The notes: generated by a model from the letters alone, not told the origin. A stretch of DNA of 64,000 nucleotides from an uncultured Prevotella sp. (GCA_944319815.1 CALUEX010000003.1:55384-119383); one strand, 5' to 3'. Positions 1-9,189 are shown, counted from the first letter of the stretch. Translations and numbers: made by a program.

Positions 1-955
1 TGATTGCCGTCCAAACCATGCTCGCCGCCATCCAGACTATCAGTAAAATGGATATTACCACAGACCATCCGATGAGTATTTTCACCGTGCACCACGCCGT
101 GCGCAGCAGTCCGAAGCCGTAGAGTTGCTTGTAGTCGTAAAGCAGGACGAGCAGTAACAGCCACGTGGGCATGGCGTACATATTGTCCATCCACATACTG
201 CCGCCCGTGGCGACAATGCACACCGCCGACACCATGAGCAGCTGGCTGGCAATGAACACTTGGGAGAAAAAGCACTCGGTAAGGTTCATCCTGGGCCTCA
301 ACGGCGACCGGCGGAACACCCGCATGGCAAGCAAGGCGAAAAGGCTATGGCACAAGATGAGCTCAACGGCTTGGTTGCGCTGGAAGAAAGCGGTTGCTTC
401 ATTGAAGTTATCGATAAAGACGTTCATCCCCTGAAGCACATACCGCTTGCCCGCGTAAGCACCGTCGCCGACGTCCACTTCCAATTTGCGCTCGTTAAGT
501 TGCCCCATCGCGTCGGTGTAAATCTGCTCAACCGCCCCCGGGGCGATGAAATGCTGCACCAAGACATACACGGTAGTGACGAGGAAGAGCATCTTGACGG
601 GTGGAAAATACGGAGCCTGTCGGCCTTCGAGATAGTCGCCAATCATGTAGCCCGGGCGGTAGACGAGGTGCCACAGGGTGCGCGGCAGGCTTCGGTTGCC
701 TAATCCCCACACCTCCAAGGTCTTGCTCAATGCGTGCCTGAGCGTGAAGCGAGCCACTGCAGCCGACTGCCCGCAACGCGGACAGAAGTTGCCGGCGTAC
801 ACGGTATGGCAGTTCATGCACTCGTGGCTCTCCGCCGAAAGGGGCGCCGTCTCGACACCCTTGCGCTGCCATGCGGCAAAGCGCGAGGACATGGCGCAAG
901 CCCGACTCCACGCGCGTGAAGCTGCCTTGGTTGCCTTCTTGAAAATATTTTGCAT
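1..955 (-). CDS. DUF3667 family membrane protein (C-terminus cut by window edge)
   Basis: I read this open frame from the ATG at 955 down to the window edge, about 318 codons with no stop, so the 3' end lies outside. The N-terminal part carries a zinc-ribbon-like pair ECMNCHTVYAG / FCPRCGQ (CxxC...CxxC, about residues 52-68). It continues with the region ARFTLRHALSKTLEVWGLGN and the HLVYRPGYMIGDYLEGR segment, which I recognise as typical of DUF3667. Several hydrophobic segments follow (MLFLVTTVYVLVQ, the MLVSAV region, WLLLLVLLY, ISILLIVWMA), so it is an integral membrane protein. The biochemical role of DUF3667 is unknown. A Bacteroidetes -7 motif lies 35-42 bp upstream of the start. High confidence in the gene, moderate in the family name. 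Confidence 0.8.
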   Translation of the reverse strand, partial: MQNIFKKATKAASRAWSRACAMSSRFAAWQRKGVETAPLSAESHECMNCHTVYAGNFCPRCGQSAAVARFTLRHALSKTLEVWGLGNRSLPRTLWHLVYRPGYMIGDYLEGRQAPYFPPVKMLFLVTTVYVLVQHFIAPGAVEQIYTDAMGQLNERKLEVDVGDGAYAGKRYVLQGMNVFIDNFNEATAFFQRNQAVELILCHSLFALLAMRVFRRSPLRPRMNLTECFFSQVFIASQLLMVSAVCIVATGGSMWMDNMYAMPTWLLLLVLLYDYKQLYGFGLLRTAWCTVKILIGWSVVISILLIVWMAASMVWTAI

Positions 956-989
956 ATCCTGTAAGACTGAATGTAAACAAAAACGGATA

Positions 990-997
990 CAAAGGTA
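990..997 (-). promoter_or_regulatory. Bacteroidetes -7 element for the DUF3667 gene
   Basis: Reading the minus strand, TACCTTTG matches TAnnTTTG and sits 35 bp upstream of the ATG at 955. No clear -33 TTTG was found. Confidence 0.45.
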
Positions 998-1488
998 CGA
1001 AAATAAAAAATGCCCTGTCATCACGACAGAGCAATTTCTTACTTTTTGAATGTCTTAGTCTTTAGTATCAATGTAGCATGTAATTCTGAAAATCTCTTTT
1101 AATTACGGAAGCAAAAGTAGACAAAAAATTTGATGTATATCAAAAATACAAGTATTTTAATCAAAAAACTTACGTAAACGTTTACGAGAGATAGCCCCGA
1201 AAGAGGCATCAGGCTACAGATTGAAACTTCGCCTGCACAGGCATAAACCTACACGGAAAACCACGCCGGGCGACATGGCCGGCCAGTGCATTACAGCCCC
1301 ATTCAACAACGCATCGGTACGAACGCATAACAGCCTGACAGTCAACCGGTTTGCAATATGCCGCAAAACAGCCTGCAAAAGGGCACGTTTTACCCTGCAT
1401 TTTGTGCCCTTTCGCAGCGTAAAACATGGCCTTCCGTAAGATAAAAGGTAAAAAGGACTTAAAGCAGAAATGTAAAGGCGCGTTTTTC

Positions 1489-1519
1489 TTTGCCTTTTAT
1501 CCAAAATAATGTAACTTTG
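1489..1519 (+). promoter_or_regulatory. Bacteroidetes-type promoter of hflX
   Basis: TTTG at 1489-1492 and TAACTTTG at 1512-1519 are separated by 19 bp. This matches the -33 TTTG / -7 TAnnTTTG consensus of the Bacteroidetes primary sigma factor. The hflX start is 32 bp downstream of the -7 box. Confidence 0.75.
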
Positions 1520-1551
1520 TACCATATAACCATAACACGCACTACAAGCTG

Positions 1552-2811
1552 ATGAAAGAATTTGTAATATCCGAAGTCAAGGCCGAGACGGCCATCCTCG
1601 TGGGACTAATCACCCAGGAGCAGAACGAGGCCAAGACCAAGGAATACCTCGACGAACTGGAGTTTTTGGCCGACACCGCCGGAGCCGTGACCGTAAAGCG
1701 GTTCACGCAGAAAGTGGGCGGCCCCAACCAAACCACATACGTCGGCAAGGGAAAGCTCGAGGAAATAAAGCAATACATCAAGGCCGAGGAGGACGCCGAG
1801 AGGGAAATCGGCATGGTAATATTCGACGACGAACTGTCGGCCAAGCAAATACGCAACATCGAGAACGAGCTGAAGGTAAAGATACTTGACCGCACATCGC
1901 TCATCCTCGACATATTCGCCATGCGCGCACAGACGGCCAACGCCAAGACGCAAGTAGAGCTGGCGCAATACCGCTATATGCTGCCGCGCCTGCAAAGGCT
2001 CTGGACCCACCTCGAAAGACAGGGCGGCGGAAGCGGCTCCGGGGGCGGGAAAGGCTCCGTGGGGCTGCGCGGCCCGGGCGAGACGCAGCTCGAGATGGAC
2101 CGGCGAATAATCCTCAACCGTATGTCGCTGCTGAAGCAACGCCTGGCCGAAATAGACAAGCAGAAGACCACGCAGCGCAAGAACCGCGGACGGCTAATCC
2201 GCGTTGCACTCGTGGGATACACCAACGTGGGCAAGTCAACCATCATGAACCTGCTGGCAAAGAGTGACGTCTTCGCCGAGAACAAGCTGTTTGCCACGCT
2301 CGACACGACGGTCAGGAAGGTGGTAATCGAGAACCTCCCGTTCCTCCTTGCGGACACGGTCGGCTTCATAAGGAAGCTGCCCACAGACCTCGTTGACTCG
2401 TTCAAGAGCACCCTGGACGAGGTGCGCGAGGCCGACCTCCTGCTGCACGTGGTTGACATTTCGCACCCCGACTTTGAGGAACAAATCACCGTCGTGAACA
2501 ACACCCTCAAGGACTTGGGCTGCGCCGACAAGCCGTCGATGATAATATTCAACAAAATCGACGCCTACACATGGGTTGACAAAGAGCCTGACGACCTGAC
2601 CCCGGCCACCAAGGAGAACGTCACCCTCGACGAGCTGAAGCGCACATGGATGGCCAAGCTCGACGACAACTGCCTGTTCATTTCGGCAAAGGAGAAGACG
2701 AACATCGACGAGATGCGCAGCGTAATCTACAAGACCGTGCGCGAACTGCACGTGCAGAAATACCCGTACAACGACTTCCTGTACCCGACGGAGGCCGAAA
2801 TGGAAGATTGA
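1552..2811 (+). CDS. hflX: GTPase HflX
   Basis: A 419-residue ribosome-associated GTPase of the Obg-HflX superfamily, which in other bacteria splits or rescues stalled 70S ribosomes under stress. The N-terminal HflX domain (about residues 15-150) leads into a glycine-rich linker with GGGSGSGGGKGSVGLRGPGE and ETQLEMDRR, a hallmark of the family. The GTPase domain shows G1 GYTNVGKST (222-230), G3 DTVGFIRKLP (268-277) and G4 NKID (about 329). Length is normal. It has its own promoter at 1489-1519 and ends 150 bp before the DUF4954 gene, separated by an AT-rich inverted repeat, so coupling with that gene is uncertain. Confidence 0.97.
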   Translation: MKEFVISEVKAETAILVGLITQEQNEAKTKEYLDELEFLADTAGAVTVKRFTQKVGGPNQTTYVGKGKLEEIKQYIKAEEDAEREIGMVIFDDELSAKQIRNIENELKVKILDRTSLILDIFAMRAQTANAKTQVELAQYRYMLPRLQRLWTHLERQGGGSGSGGGKGSVGLRGPGETQLEMDRRIILNRMSLLKQRLAEIDKQKTTQRKNRGRLIRVALVGYTNVGKSTIMNLLAKSDVFAENKLFATLDTTVRKVVIENLPFLLADTVGFIRKLPTDLVDSFKSTLDEVREADLLLHVVDISHPDFEEQITVVNNTLKDLGCADKPSMIIFNKIDAYTWVDKEPDDLTPATKENVTLDELKRTWMAKLDDNCLFISAKEKTNIDEMRSVIYKTVRELHVQKYPYNDFLYPTEAEMED

Positions 2812-2958
2812 GAATGTAGAATTGACAATTATGATTACCCTTGAAACATTCAAAAACAGATGGCGGAATGTTACAATCAGCCGCAAGTTTGTACGTAAAG
2901 CAACAAAAGTAATCATAATTTTCAATTCTCAATTCACAATTATAAATTAACAATTACA
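2812..2958. repeat. AT-rich inverted repeat between hflX and the DUF4954 gene
   Basis: The left part (GATTGAGAATGTAGAATTG then CAATTATGATTAC, about 2806-2837) is mirrored by GTAATCATAATTTTCAATTC then TCAATTC (about 2908-2935). The tail consists of short ATTCTCAATTCACAATT-like units. This belongs to the AT-rich family also seen near folB, folK and typA. It could form a long stem and attenuate transcription. Confidence 0.55.
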
Positions 2959-2961
2959 GCC

Positions 2962-4782
2962 ATGTACGAATACAGAGAACTTACCGACGACGAAATCATG
3001 ACCCTCGAAGACAACGGGTGCACAGCCGAAGACTGGACGTGCGTCAGCGTTGACGAATACTTCAACCCGTCCTACATTAAGGACGTGAGGTTCTACGGCA
3101 CGGTGAAACTCGGCGTGTTCGAGCGCGAAATAGAGGTAGGCAACGGCCTTGCCAAGCATACGGGGCTGCGCAACGCCACGCTGTGCAACGTCACCGTGGG
3201 CGACAACTGCCTGATTGAGAACATCGGGAACTACATCAACAATTACACCATCGGCGAAGGATGCCACATCAGCAACGTGTCAACCATCGAGACAACGGCC
3301 GAGGCCACCTTCGGCGAAGGCATCACCATACCGGTGCTCAACGAGGCCGGAAGCGGCAACGTCGTGCTGTTCCGTGGGCTGACGAGCAACATCGCCGCAC
3401 TGATGGTCAACCACTCCGACGACAAGGAGCTCGCCGCCGCGCTGCGGAAGATGGTGCGCGACGACGTTGCCGCGCGCCAAACAGACTGCGGCACGATAGG
3501 CAATAACGTGCGCTTGGTGAACACGACGGAAATCACCAACACCAACATAGGCGACAACTGCGAGGTGAACGGCGCGTGCCGCCTGAGCGACTGCACCCTC
3601 GCAGCCGAGCGGGGCGACAGCGTCTACATAGGTTCGGGCGTCATCTGCGAGAACTCCATCATCGCCGACGGCTCGTCGGTGCTGAACAGCGCAAAGCTGT
3701 TCAACTGCTTCGTGGGCGAGTCTTGCCAGGTGACTAACGGCTTCACGGCGGAAAACAGCCTGTTCTTCGCCAATACGTACATGGCAAACGGAGAGGCGTG
3801 CGCAGCCTTCTGCGGCCCCTTCTCGGCGTCGCACCACAAGAGCACGCTGCTCATAGGCTGCATGACGTCGTTCTACAACGCCGGTTCGGCGACCAACTTC
3901 AGCAACCATGCGTACAAGATGGGGCCCCTGCACTACGGCACATTAGAGCGCGGCACCAAGACGGCCAGCGGCTCGCACACGCTGCTGCCGGCCACCATCG
4001 GCGCGTTCTCGGTATGTCTCGGCAAAATAGGGACGCACCCGGACACCACCGCCCTGCCCTTCTCTTACGTCATAGGCGACGGCAGGGAGACGTGGGTCGT
4101 GCCGGGAAAGAACATCGCCACTGTCGGGCTTTACCGCGACATACGCAAGTGGCCGCGGCGCGATGTCAGGATGGACGTAAGCAAGAAAAGCATCATCAAC
4201 TATGACTGGCTTAGCCCGTTGACGGTAAACGGCATGGTAAAAGGGCACAAATTGCTCGACGATTTGCGGCAAAACGCAGGGCAAAACATGGCCTTTTACA
4301 CGGTAAAAGGTAACAAGCTGACTGACAAGGCGTTACGGCAGGGACTGCAAATGTATGCCATGGGCATCGAACTTTTCATCGGCGAGGTGCTTATGTCGCA
4401 CGACTTCGGCGACCCGACGACGGCATCCGGCGCCGGCGAATGGCGCGACCTGTCGGGCCTGCTGCTGCCCGCCGTGGAGGAGGAACGGCTAATAGAAAAG
4501 ATAAATTACGGCATAATAGACAGCGTAAGCTCGCTCACCGATATACTCTCGGCCTACAACGACAAGTATGGCGACTATCTCTGGACGTTCACCGTTGACC
4601 TGATGAAGCGCGAACTCGGCAAGGACGAACTAACCGAGGACGACTTCAACACCATGCGCGAGCGCGGTGCCACAGCGCGCACAGCCTGGTTAGACTGCAT
4701 CCGCAAGGACGCCGAGAAGGAATACCAGATGGGCGACATTGACCGTGCCGTGCTCGACAAGTTCCTCGAACAGCTTGGTTGA
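2962..4782 (+). CDS. DUF4954 family protein with left-handed beta-helix repeats
   Basis: A 606-residue protein I recognise as DUF4954, a family common in Bacteroidetes. Residues about 55-330 contain many hexapeptide-like turns (VTVGDNCLIENI, YTIGEGCHISNV, TNIGDNCEVNGA, VYIGSGVICENS), the pattern of a left-handed parallel beta helix as in acyl- and nucleotidyl-sugar transferases. The C-terminal 200 residues are helical and acidic. No signal peptide, so probably cytoplasmic. Substrate unknown; a sugar-nucleotide or acyl transferase role is only suggested by the fold. The coding segment 4228-4320 shares words such as AAAACATGGCCTTTTA with the dispersed AAAAGG/CCTTTT repeats (see findings). Confidence 0.85.
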   Translation: MYEYRELTDDEIMTLEDNGCTAEDWTCVSVDEYFNPSYIKDVRFYGTVKLGVFEREIEVGNGLAKHTGLRNATLCNVTVGDNCLIENIGNYINNYTIGEGCHISNVSTIETTAEATFGEGITIPVLNEAGSGNVVLFRGLTSNIAALMVNHSDDKELAAALRKMVRDDVAARQTDCGTIGNNVRLVNTTEITNTNIGDNCEVNGACRLSDCTLAAERGDSVYIGSGVICENSIIADGSSVLNSAKLFNCFVGESCQVTNGFTAENSLFFANTYMANGEACAAFCGPFSASHHKSTLLIGCMTSFYNAGSATNFSNHAYKMGPLHYGTLERGTKTASGSHTLLPATIGAFSVCLGKIGTHPDTTALPFSYVIGDGRETWVVPGKNIATVGLYRDIRKWPRRDVRMDVSKKSIINYDWLSPLTVNGMVKGHKLLDDLRQNAGQNMAFYTVKGNKLTDKALRQGLQMYAMGIELFIGEVLMSHDFGDPTTASGAGEWRDLSGLLLPAVEEERLIEKINYGIIDSVSSLTDILSAYNDKYGDYLWTFTVDLMKRELGKDELTEDDFNTMRERGATARTAWLDCIRKDAEKEYQMGDIDRAVLDKFLEQLG

Positions 4783-5068
4783 GGGACGAGTTGACAAGCA
4801 AACGAGACACGAGGGACAAGCAGACGAGGCACGAGGGACAAGCAAACAAGGGACAAGTTGACAAGATACGAGGAACAAGCAAACAAGGGACGAGGAACAA
4901 GCAACAAGCAAACGAGGAACAAGCAGACGAGACACAAGCAACCAAGCATTTGTCTTAACTCCTTAACTCCATAACTCCTTAACTCCTAAAAGCAAAGCAT
5001 TTGTCTTTAACTCCTTAGCGAGTGAAACGAGCGATAACTTCTTTAACTCCTTTAACTCCTTAAAATAA
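4783..5068. repeat. Low-complexity repeat tract upstream of the M16 peptidase gene
   Basis: The first half (4783-4950) is a purine-rich run of variants of ACGAGGGACAAGCAAACGAGG and GACAAGTTGACAAG. The second half (4951-5065) is a run of CTCCTTAACTC units. Related words occur near 10920, 19200, 29160, 36770 and 43950. Open frames crossing it read as repetitive LVCLFLVCLL-type peptides and are not genes. Confidence 0.8.
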
Positions 5069-5076
5069 AAGATAAT

Positions 5077-7983
5077 ATGACCAAACTTAAATCAGCACTT
5101 TTTGTATTACTGCTCGCCATTGCGCTGCCGCTTGCGGCAAAGGAATACAAGTATCAGACCGTTCCTGGCGACCTGATGAAGACACGCATCTACACCCTCG
5201 ACAACGGACTTACGGTGTACTTGTCGGTCAACAACGAGAAACCGCGCATACAGACGTACATCGCCGTGCGCACCGGTAGCCGCAACGACCCGCCCGAAAC
5301 GACAGGTCTGGCACATTATCTTGAGCACCTTATGTTCAAGGGAACACGGCAATTCGGCACCACGGACGCGGCAGCCGAGGCTCCGCTTCTTGACTCGATA
5401 CAAAACCGTTTCGAGGTTTACCGCACGCTGAAGGACAGCCTCCAGCGCCGCGCCTATTACCACCAGATAGACAGCATATCGCAACTGGCGGCAAAATACT
5501 TCATCCCCAACGAGTACGACAAGCTGATGTCGTCAATCGGAGCGCAGGGAACCAACGCCTACACGAGCAACGACGTGACCTGCTACGTTGAAGACATACC
5601 GGCCAACGAGGTGGAGAACTGGGCGCGGATACAGTCCGACCGCTTCCAGAACATGGTTATACGCGGCTTCCACACAGAGCTGGAGGCAGTGTACGAGGAG
5701 TATAACATGGGTCTTTCAAGCGATGCAAACAAACTGTTCGATGCCATGAACGCCCTGTTGTTCCCCGGTCATCCTTACGGTACGCAGACAACCATCGGAA
5801 CGCAGGAGCACCTGAAGAACCCGTCAATAGTCAACATAAAGAACTACTTTAAGCGCTATTACGTGCCCAACAACGTGGCAATCTGCATGGCCGGCGACTT
5901 CGACCCGGACAAGGTTATAGCCCTGATTGACAAGTATTTCGGCACATGGAAGCCCAACCCCGACCTCTCTCAGCCGCAGTATGCGCCAATACCGGAGCGC
6001 ACGGCGCCGGCCGACACCACCGTAGTAGGCCAGGAGGCGGAAAACATTTACATGGCATGGAGGTTTGACAAGGCAGCCTCTTTCCAGACAGATACGCTCG
6101 ACGTTATATCCGACATGCTGTCAAACGGCAAGGCCGGACTTATGGACCTCGACTTAGACCAGCAGATGAAGTGGCTCGGCGGAGGAGCGTTCACCTATCC
6201 GCTGGCCGAATATTCGGGCTTCGTAATGGCCGGTTTCCCGAAAGAGGGACAGTCTCTTGACGACGTTAAGGCACTGATGCTCGGCGAGATTGAAAAGATA
6301 AAGAAGGGCGACTTCAGCGAAGATTTGCTCAAGGCGGTTGTCAACAACAAGAAACTTCGCTTCTACACAACGCTTGAAAGCAATGCCGGGCGTGCCGACA
6401 TGTTCGTCAACGCATTCATAAACCGTCAGAAGTGGAGCGACGTTGTTGGCCGCTTAGACCGCATATCGGGAATAACGAAGCAGCAAATCGTGGACTTTGC
6501 ACGCCGTCATTTCCTCGACAACTACATTGCAGTGTACAAACGCATAGGCAACGACACTACACTGAAGAAGATAGACAAGCCCGAAATAACGGCAATTCCT
6601 GCCAACCGGGAACTCCAAAGCGCGTTCGTCACGGAGATAGTGAACTCTAAGGTTGAGCCAATCCAGCCCAAGTTCCTGGATTTCGACAAGGACTTGACAA
6701 AGGCAACGACGAAGAACGGCCTGCCCGTATTGTACGTTAAGAACACCGAGAACGGGCGTTTCTCGATGAATTACTACTTCGAGTTCGGCGAGGAGAGCGA
6801 CAAGTGGCTGCCTTACGCGGCAAATTATTTCACCTATCTCGGCACTGACAAGCTCACGGCGGAGCAGCTGAAGCAGAAGTTCTACGGGCTGGCTTGCAAC
6901 TACGGGATAAGCGTAGGCACGAGGATGGCAAGCATATACCTCAACGGACTGGCAGAGAACATGCCGGAGGCAATGGCCCTTATGGAGGACTTCTTGGCCA
7001 ACGCGCAGGTAGATACGGCTGCTTATAATAAATATGTGGGCGTAGTTGAGAAGTCGCGTGCGGACGACAAACTCGACCAAAGGGCCAACTTCAGCCGCCT
7101 GCAAAGGTACGGAATGTGCGGCGAATACAACATGGCGCGCAACATCCCGTCGTCAAAGGAGCTGAAAGAGATGAACCCACAGGGCCTCGTTGACAAAATC
7201 AAGGCCATGACTGGCTACAAGCACAGCGTGCTTTACTACGGTCCGATGGAGCTGGACGAGCTTACCGCCACCGTAGACCGTCTGCACAAGACGGCCAAGA
7301 CGCTTGCAGATGCGCCCGAGGGACGGCACTACACCCTACAACAGACACCGCAGAACGAGGTCTACATAGCCCCGTATGACGCGAAGAACATATACATGGT
7401 GCAGTATCATAACGAAGGACGACAGTGGAATCCCGACCATCAGCCTGTCATCGAGCTGTTCAACCAGTATTACGGGGGCGGCATGAACACCGTGGTATTC
7501 CAGGAATTGCGTGAGACGCGCGGCCTTGCGTACAGCGCATATGCCAACTATTCGACGCCAAGCTACAAGAATGACCCTGAATGCGCATACACTTACATCA
7601 TCTCGCAGAACGACAAGATGATGGACTGCATCCGCACTTTCAACAGCATATTGGACACAATCCCACAGTCGGAAAAGGCGTTCGAGCTTGCAAAACAGTC
7701 GCTCATGAAATACATCGCAACGCGGCGCGTCACCAAGGCGGGCATCCTCAACGCCTACCTCCAGGCAAAGCAGCTCGGCATCGACTACGACTTGAGCAAG
7801 AAAGTGTACGAGGCCGTGCCCTCGCTGACGATGGACGACATGGTGAAGTTCGAGCAGGAGACGATGGCGAAGAAGCCTTACCGCTACCTGATACTCGGCG
7901 ACGAGAAGCAGCTTGACATGGAAGCGTTGGAGAAAATCGGCCCTGTCAAGAGGCTTACGACCGAAGAAATCTTCGGCTATTGA
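5077..7983 (+). CDS. M16 family zinc metallopeptidase, exported
   Basis: A 968-residue two-half insulinase/pitrilysin-type peptidase. The N-terminus MTKLKSALFVLLLAIALPLA followed by AKE is a signal peptide, placing it in the periplasm. The inverted zinc motif H80-Y-L-E83-H84 (in GLAHYLEHLMFKGT) supplies two zinc ligands and the catalytic Glu; the third ligand is probably in the ELEAVYEEYNM segment around residue 215. The C-terminal half has the family's second M16C domain with GGGMNTVVFQELRETRGLAYS, the usual substrate-cradle R/Y motif. Bacteroidetes carry several paralogues; the substrate is not known. It appears monocistronic, preceded by the low-complexity tract. Confidence 0.95.
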   Translation: MTKLKSALFVLLLAIALPLAAKEYKYQTVPGDLMKTRIYTLDNGLTVYLSVNNEKPRIQTYIAVRTGSRNDPPETTGLAHYLEHLMFKGTRQFGTTDAAAEAPLLDSIQNRFEVYRTLKDSLQRRAYYHQIDSISQLAAKYFIPNEYDKLMSSIGAQGTNAYTSNDVTCYVEDIPANEVENWARIQSDRFQNMVIRGFHTELEAVYEEYNMGLSSDANKLFDAMNALLFPGHPYGTQTTIGTQEHLKNPSIVNIKNYFKRYYVPNNVAICMAGDFDPDKVIALIDKYFGTWKPNPDLSQPQYAPIPERTAPADTTVVGQEAENIYMAWRFDKAASFQTDTLDVISDMLSNGKAGLMDLDLDQQMKWLGGGAFTYPLAEYSGFVMAGFPKEGQSLDDVKALMLGEIEKIKKGDFSEDLLKAVVNNKKLRFYTTLESNAGRADMFVNAFINRQKWSDVVGRLDRISGITKQQIVDFARRHFLDNYIAVYKRIGNDTTLKKIDKPEITAIPANRELQSAFVTEIVNSKVEPIQPKFLDFDKDLTKATTKNGLPVLYVKNTENGRFSMNYYFEFGEESDKWLPYAANYFTYLGTDKLTAEQLKQKFYGLACNYGISVGTRMASIYLNGLAENMPEAMALMEDFLANAQVDTAAYNKYVGVVEKSRADDKLDQRANFSRLQRYGMCGEYNMARNIPSSKELKEMNPQGLVDKIKAMTGYKHSVLYYGPMELDELTATVDRLHKTAKTLADAPEGRHYTLQQTPQNEVYIAPYDAKNIYMVQYHNEGRQWNPDHQPVIELFNQYYGGGMNTVVFQELRETRGLAYSAYANYSTPSYKNDPECAYTYIISQNDKMMDCIRTFNSILDTIPQSEKAFELAKQSLMKYIATRRVTKAGILNAYLQAKQLGIDYDLSKKVYEAVPSLTMDDMVKFEQETMAKKPYRYLILGDEKQLDMEALEKIGPVKRLTTEEIFGY

Positions 7984-8247
7984 CGCCGTTTCAGCATCCA
8001 AAGACAAATTTTTAATTTTTCATTCTTAATCTTTCATTTTCAAAGAGGTGGACTTTTGCATTGCGAAAGGCCACCTTTTAGCGTGTAAAAGGCCGTCTTT
8101 TGCACGCTAAAAGGCGGCATATTGGAAAGCCGCTGATTATCAACTGGTTGCAAAGCCGCCATGACTTGCGCTGGAAACAGCGGCAAAACCATGTTTTATT
8201 AAGGTTAAATAAACATATAGAAGTCCCCGTTTCTCGGAAAAAATAAG
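7984..8247. repeat. REP-like AAAAGG/CCTTTT hairpin downstream of the M16 gene
   Basis: Arms 8070-8091 (GCCACCTTTTAGCGTG...) and 8097-8118 (...CACGCTAAAAGGCGGC) pair over 22 bp with two mismatches and a 5-nt loop. It is followed by CATATTGG and the tail GCTGATTATCAACTGGTT (8131-8148), which recurs after other copies. It may also serve as terminator for the peptidase gene. Confidence 0.7.
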
Positions 8248-8255
8248 TAACTTTG
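8248..8255 (+). promoter_or_regulatory. Bacteroidetes -7 element for the small-protein/zeta pair
   Basis: TAACTTTG matches TAnnTTTG exactly, 45 bp before the start at 8301. The expected -33 position (around 8225-8232) is only weakly matched. Confidence 0.55.
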
Positions 8256-8300
8256 CAATGCTTAACGGCACTTGACATAAACCCATAAAACAACGGCAGA

Positions 8301-8516
8301 ATGTCTGAACAGGAATTGAACAAATACAGATTCAGCCCCGACCATGAACCTACCGACGAAATGCTGGCGCAAATCATGAGGGAAGTGGCCGAGGAAGCGA
8401 GGGAAAGCAACAAGGCCGCAACCGAAGCTTACTTCGCACAAATGCGCCGCAATATCGTGGAAAAACAGGCTAAATGGGCGGACAGGATTAACAGCATAGC
8501 CAATGGAAAGAAGTGA
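8301..8516 (+). CDS. Small acidic protein, candidate antitoxin partner of the zeta-like kinase
   Basis: A 71-residue protein (MSEQELNKYRFSPDHEPTDE...) rich in Glu, Ala and Lys and predicted to be mostly helical. I recognise no named family. Its end overlaps the start of the next gene by 14 bp, so the two are translationally coupled behind one promoter. Small gene first, NTP-binding kinase second, with overlap, is the usual layout of epsilon/zeta-type toxin-antitoxin loci, so an antitoxin or accessory role is inferred from context only. Similar small ORFs accompany zeta-like proteins in Bacteroidales, from general knowledge, but homology was not tested. Confidence 0.7.
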   Translation: MSEQELNKYRFSPDHEPTDEMLAQIMREVAEEARESNKAATEAYFAQMRRNIVEKQAKWADRINSIANGKK

Positions 8517-9102
8517 GCGGCGACCGGAAATGATTGTGATTGCCGGGCCTAACGGCTCCGGTAAAACGTCTGTTACCCGGAAGTTCCTACACCACGAATG
8601 GGCGGAAGGCACGCTATACATTAACCCCGACGAAGTGGCAAACGACGTTTTCGGTGACTGGAACTCGTCTGAAGCCGTAATGAAAGCGGCTATATACTGC
8701 ACGGAACTACGCGAGAAATGCCTCCACGAACGCACAAGTTTCGTGTTCGAGACGGTTATGTCGTCTGACGAAAAGGTTGATTTCATTTTCAAGGCCAAGC
8801 AGGCAGGCTTCTTCATACGTCTGTTTTTCATATCAACCGCCCATCCGTCAATCAACGCCTCAAGGATTGCCGGCAGGGTGATGAAGGGCGGACACGACGT
8901 GCCTATAACAAAAATAGTATCACGTTATTACAAATCCATCGAGAACTGCAAGCTTGTATCTTCCGTTGTTGACCGACTGTACGTGTACGACAACTCCGTA
9001 GACGACCGGGACGCAGAACTGCAATTCAGGCTTACTGACGGCAAACTGAAGAAAATGTACGTGCAAAACGTACCTGAATGGGCGCAAGTTTTGCTGCCAT
9101 GA
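8503..9102 (+). CDS. Zeta-toxin-like P-loop kinase
   Basis: A 199-residue protein of the zeta toxin / AAA_33 group. Walker A is VIAGPNGSGKTSVTR (residues 12-26), followed by INPDEVAND (about 42-50) and FVFETVMSS (about 85-93), the positions that bind substrate in zeta enzymes. A basic segment with SRIAGRV and GGHDVP then follows. Zeta toxins phosphorylate UDP-N-acetylglucosamine and so block wall synthesis; many chromosomal relatives have other or unknown substrates, so toxicity here is unproven. It overlaps the upstream small gene by 14 bp. An alternative start is the Met at residue 10. Confidence 0.85.
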   Translation: MERSERRPEMIVIAGPNGSGKTSVTRKFLHHEWAEGTLYINPDEVANDVFGDWNSSEAVMKAAIYCTELREKCLHERTSFVFETVMSSDEKVDFIFKAKQAGFFIRLFFISTAHPSINASRIAGRVMKGGHDVPITKIVSRYYKSIENCKLVSSVVDRLYVYDNSVDDRDAELQFRLTDGKLKKMYVQNVPEWAQVLLP

Positions 9103-9127
9103 GACCTGTTTTCTCAATAAAAATGAA

Positions 9128-9135
9128 TACCTTTG
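9128..9135 (+). promoter_or_regulatory. Bacteroidetes -7 element for fumarase
   Basis: TACCTTTG lies 140 bp before the fumarase start. The intervening leader contains a CTCCCTCCCTTGGGGAGGG element (about 9219-9245), so the mRNA would begin with a strong GC-rich hairpin. Confidence 0.5.
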
Positions 9136-9189
9136 TAACAGTAAAAAAATATAAACAAAAACATCATTAAGTACCTACGGCAATCCATG

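Larger units (their letters stand above)
956..1551. other. Intergenic region between DUF3667 gene and hflX
   Basis: No convincing gene. The stretch holds the two divergent promoters listed separately, AT-rich DNA around 1080-1180, and at about 1366-1450 a degenerate copy of the REP-like AAAAGG/CCTTTT repeat family found elsewhere in the window. Short open frames here on both strands overlap this repeat and have no coding signs. Confidence 0.6.

Noticed and set aside
4575-4949. Open frames on the minus strand rich in LVCLFLVCLL
   Set aside because: They are translations of the low-complexity tract and the antisense of DUF4954, not genes.
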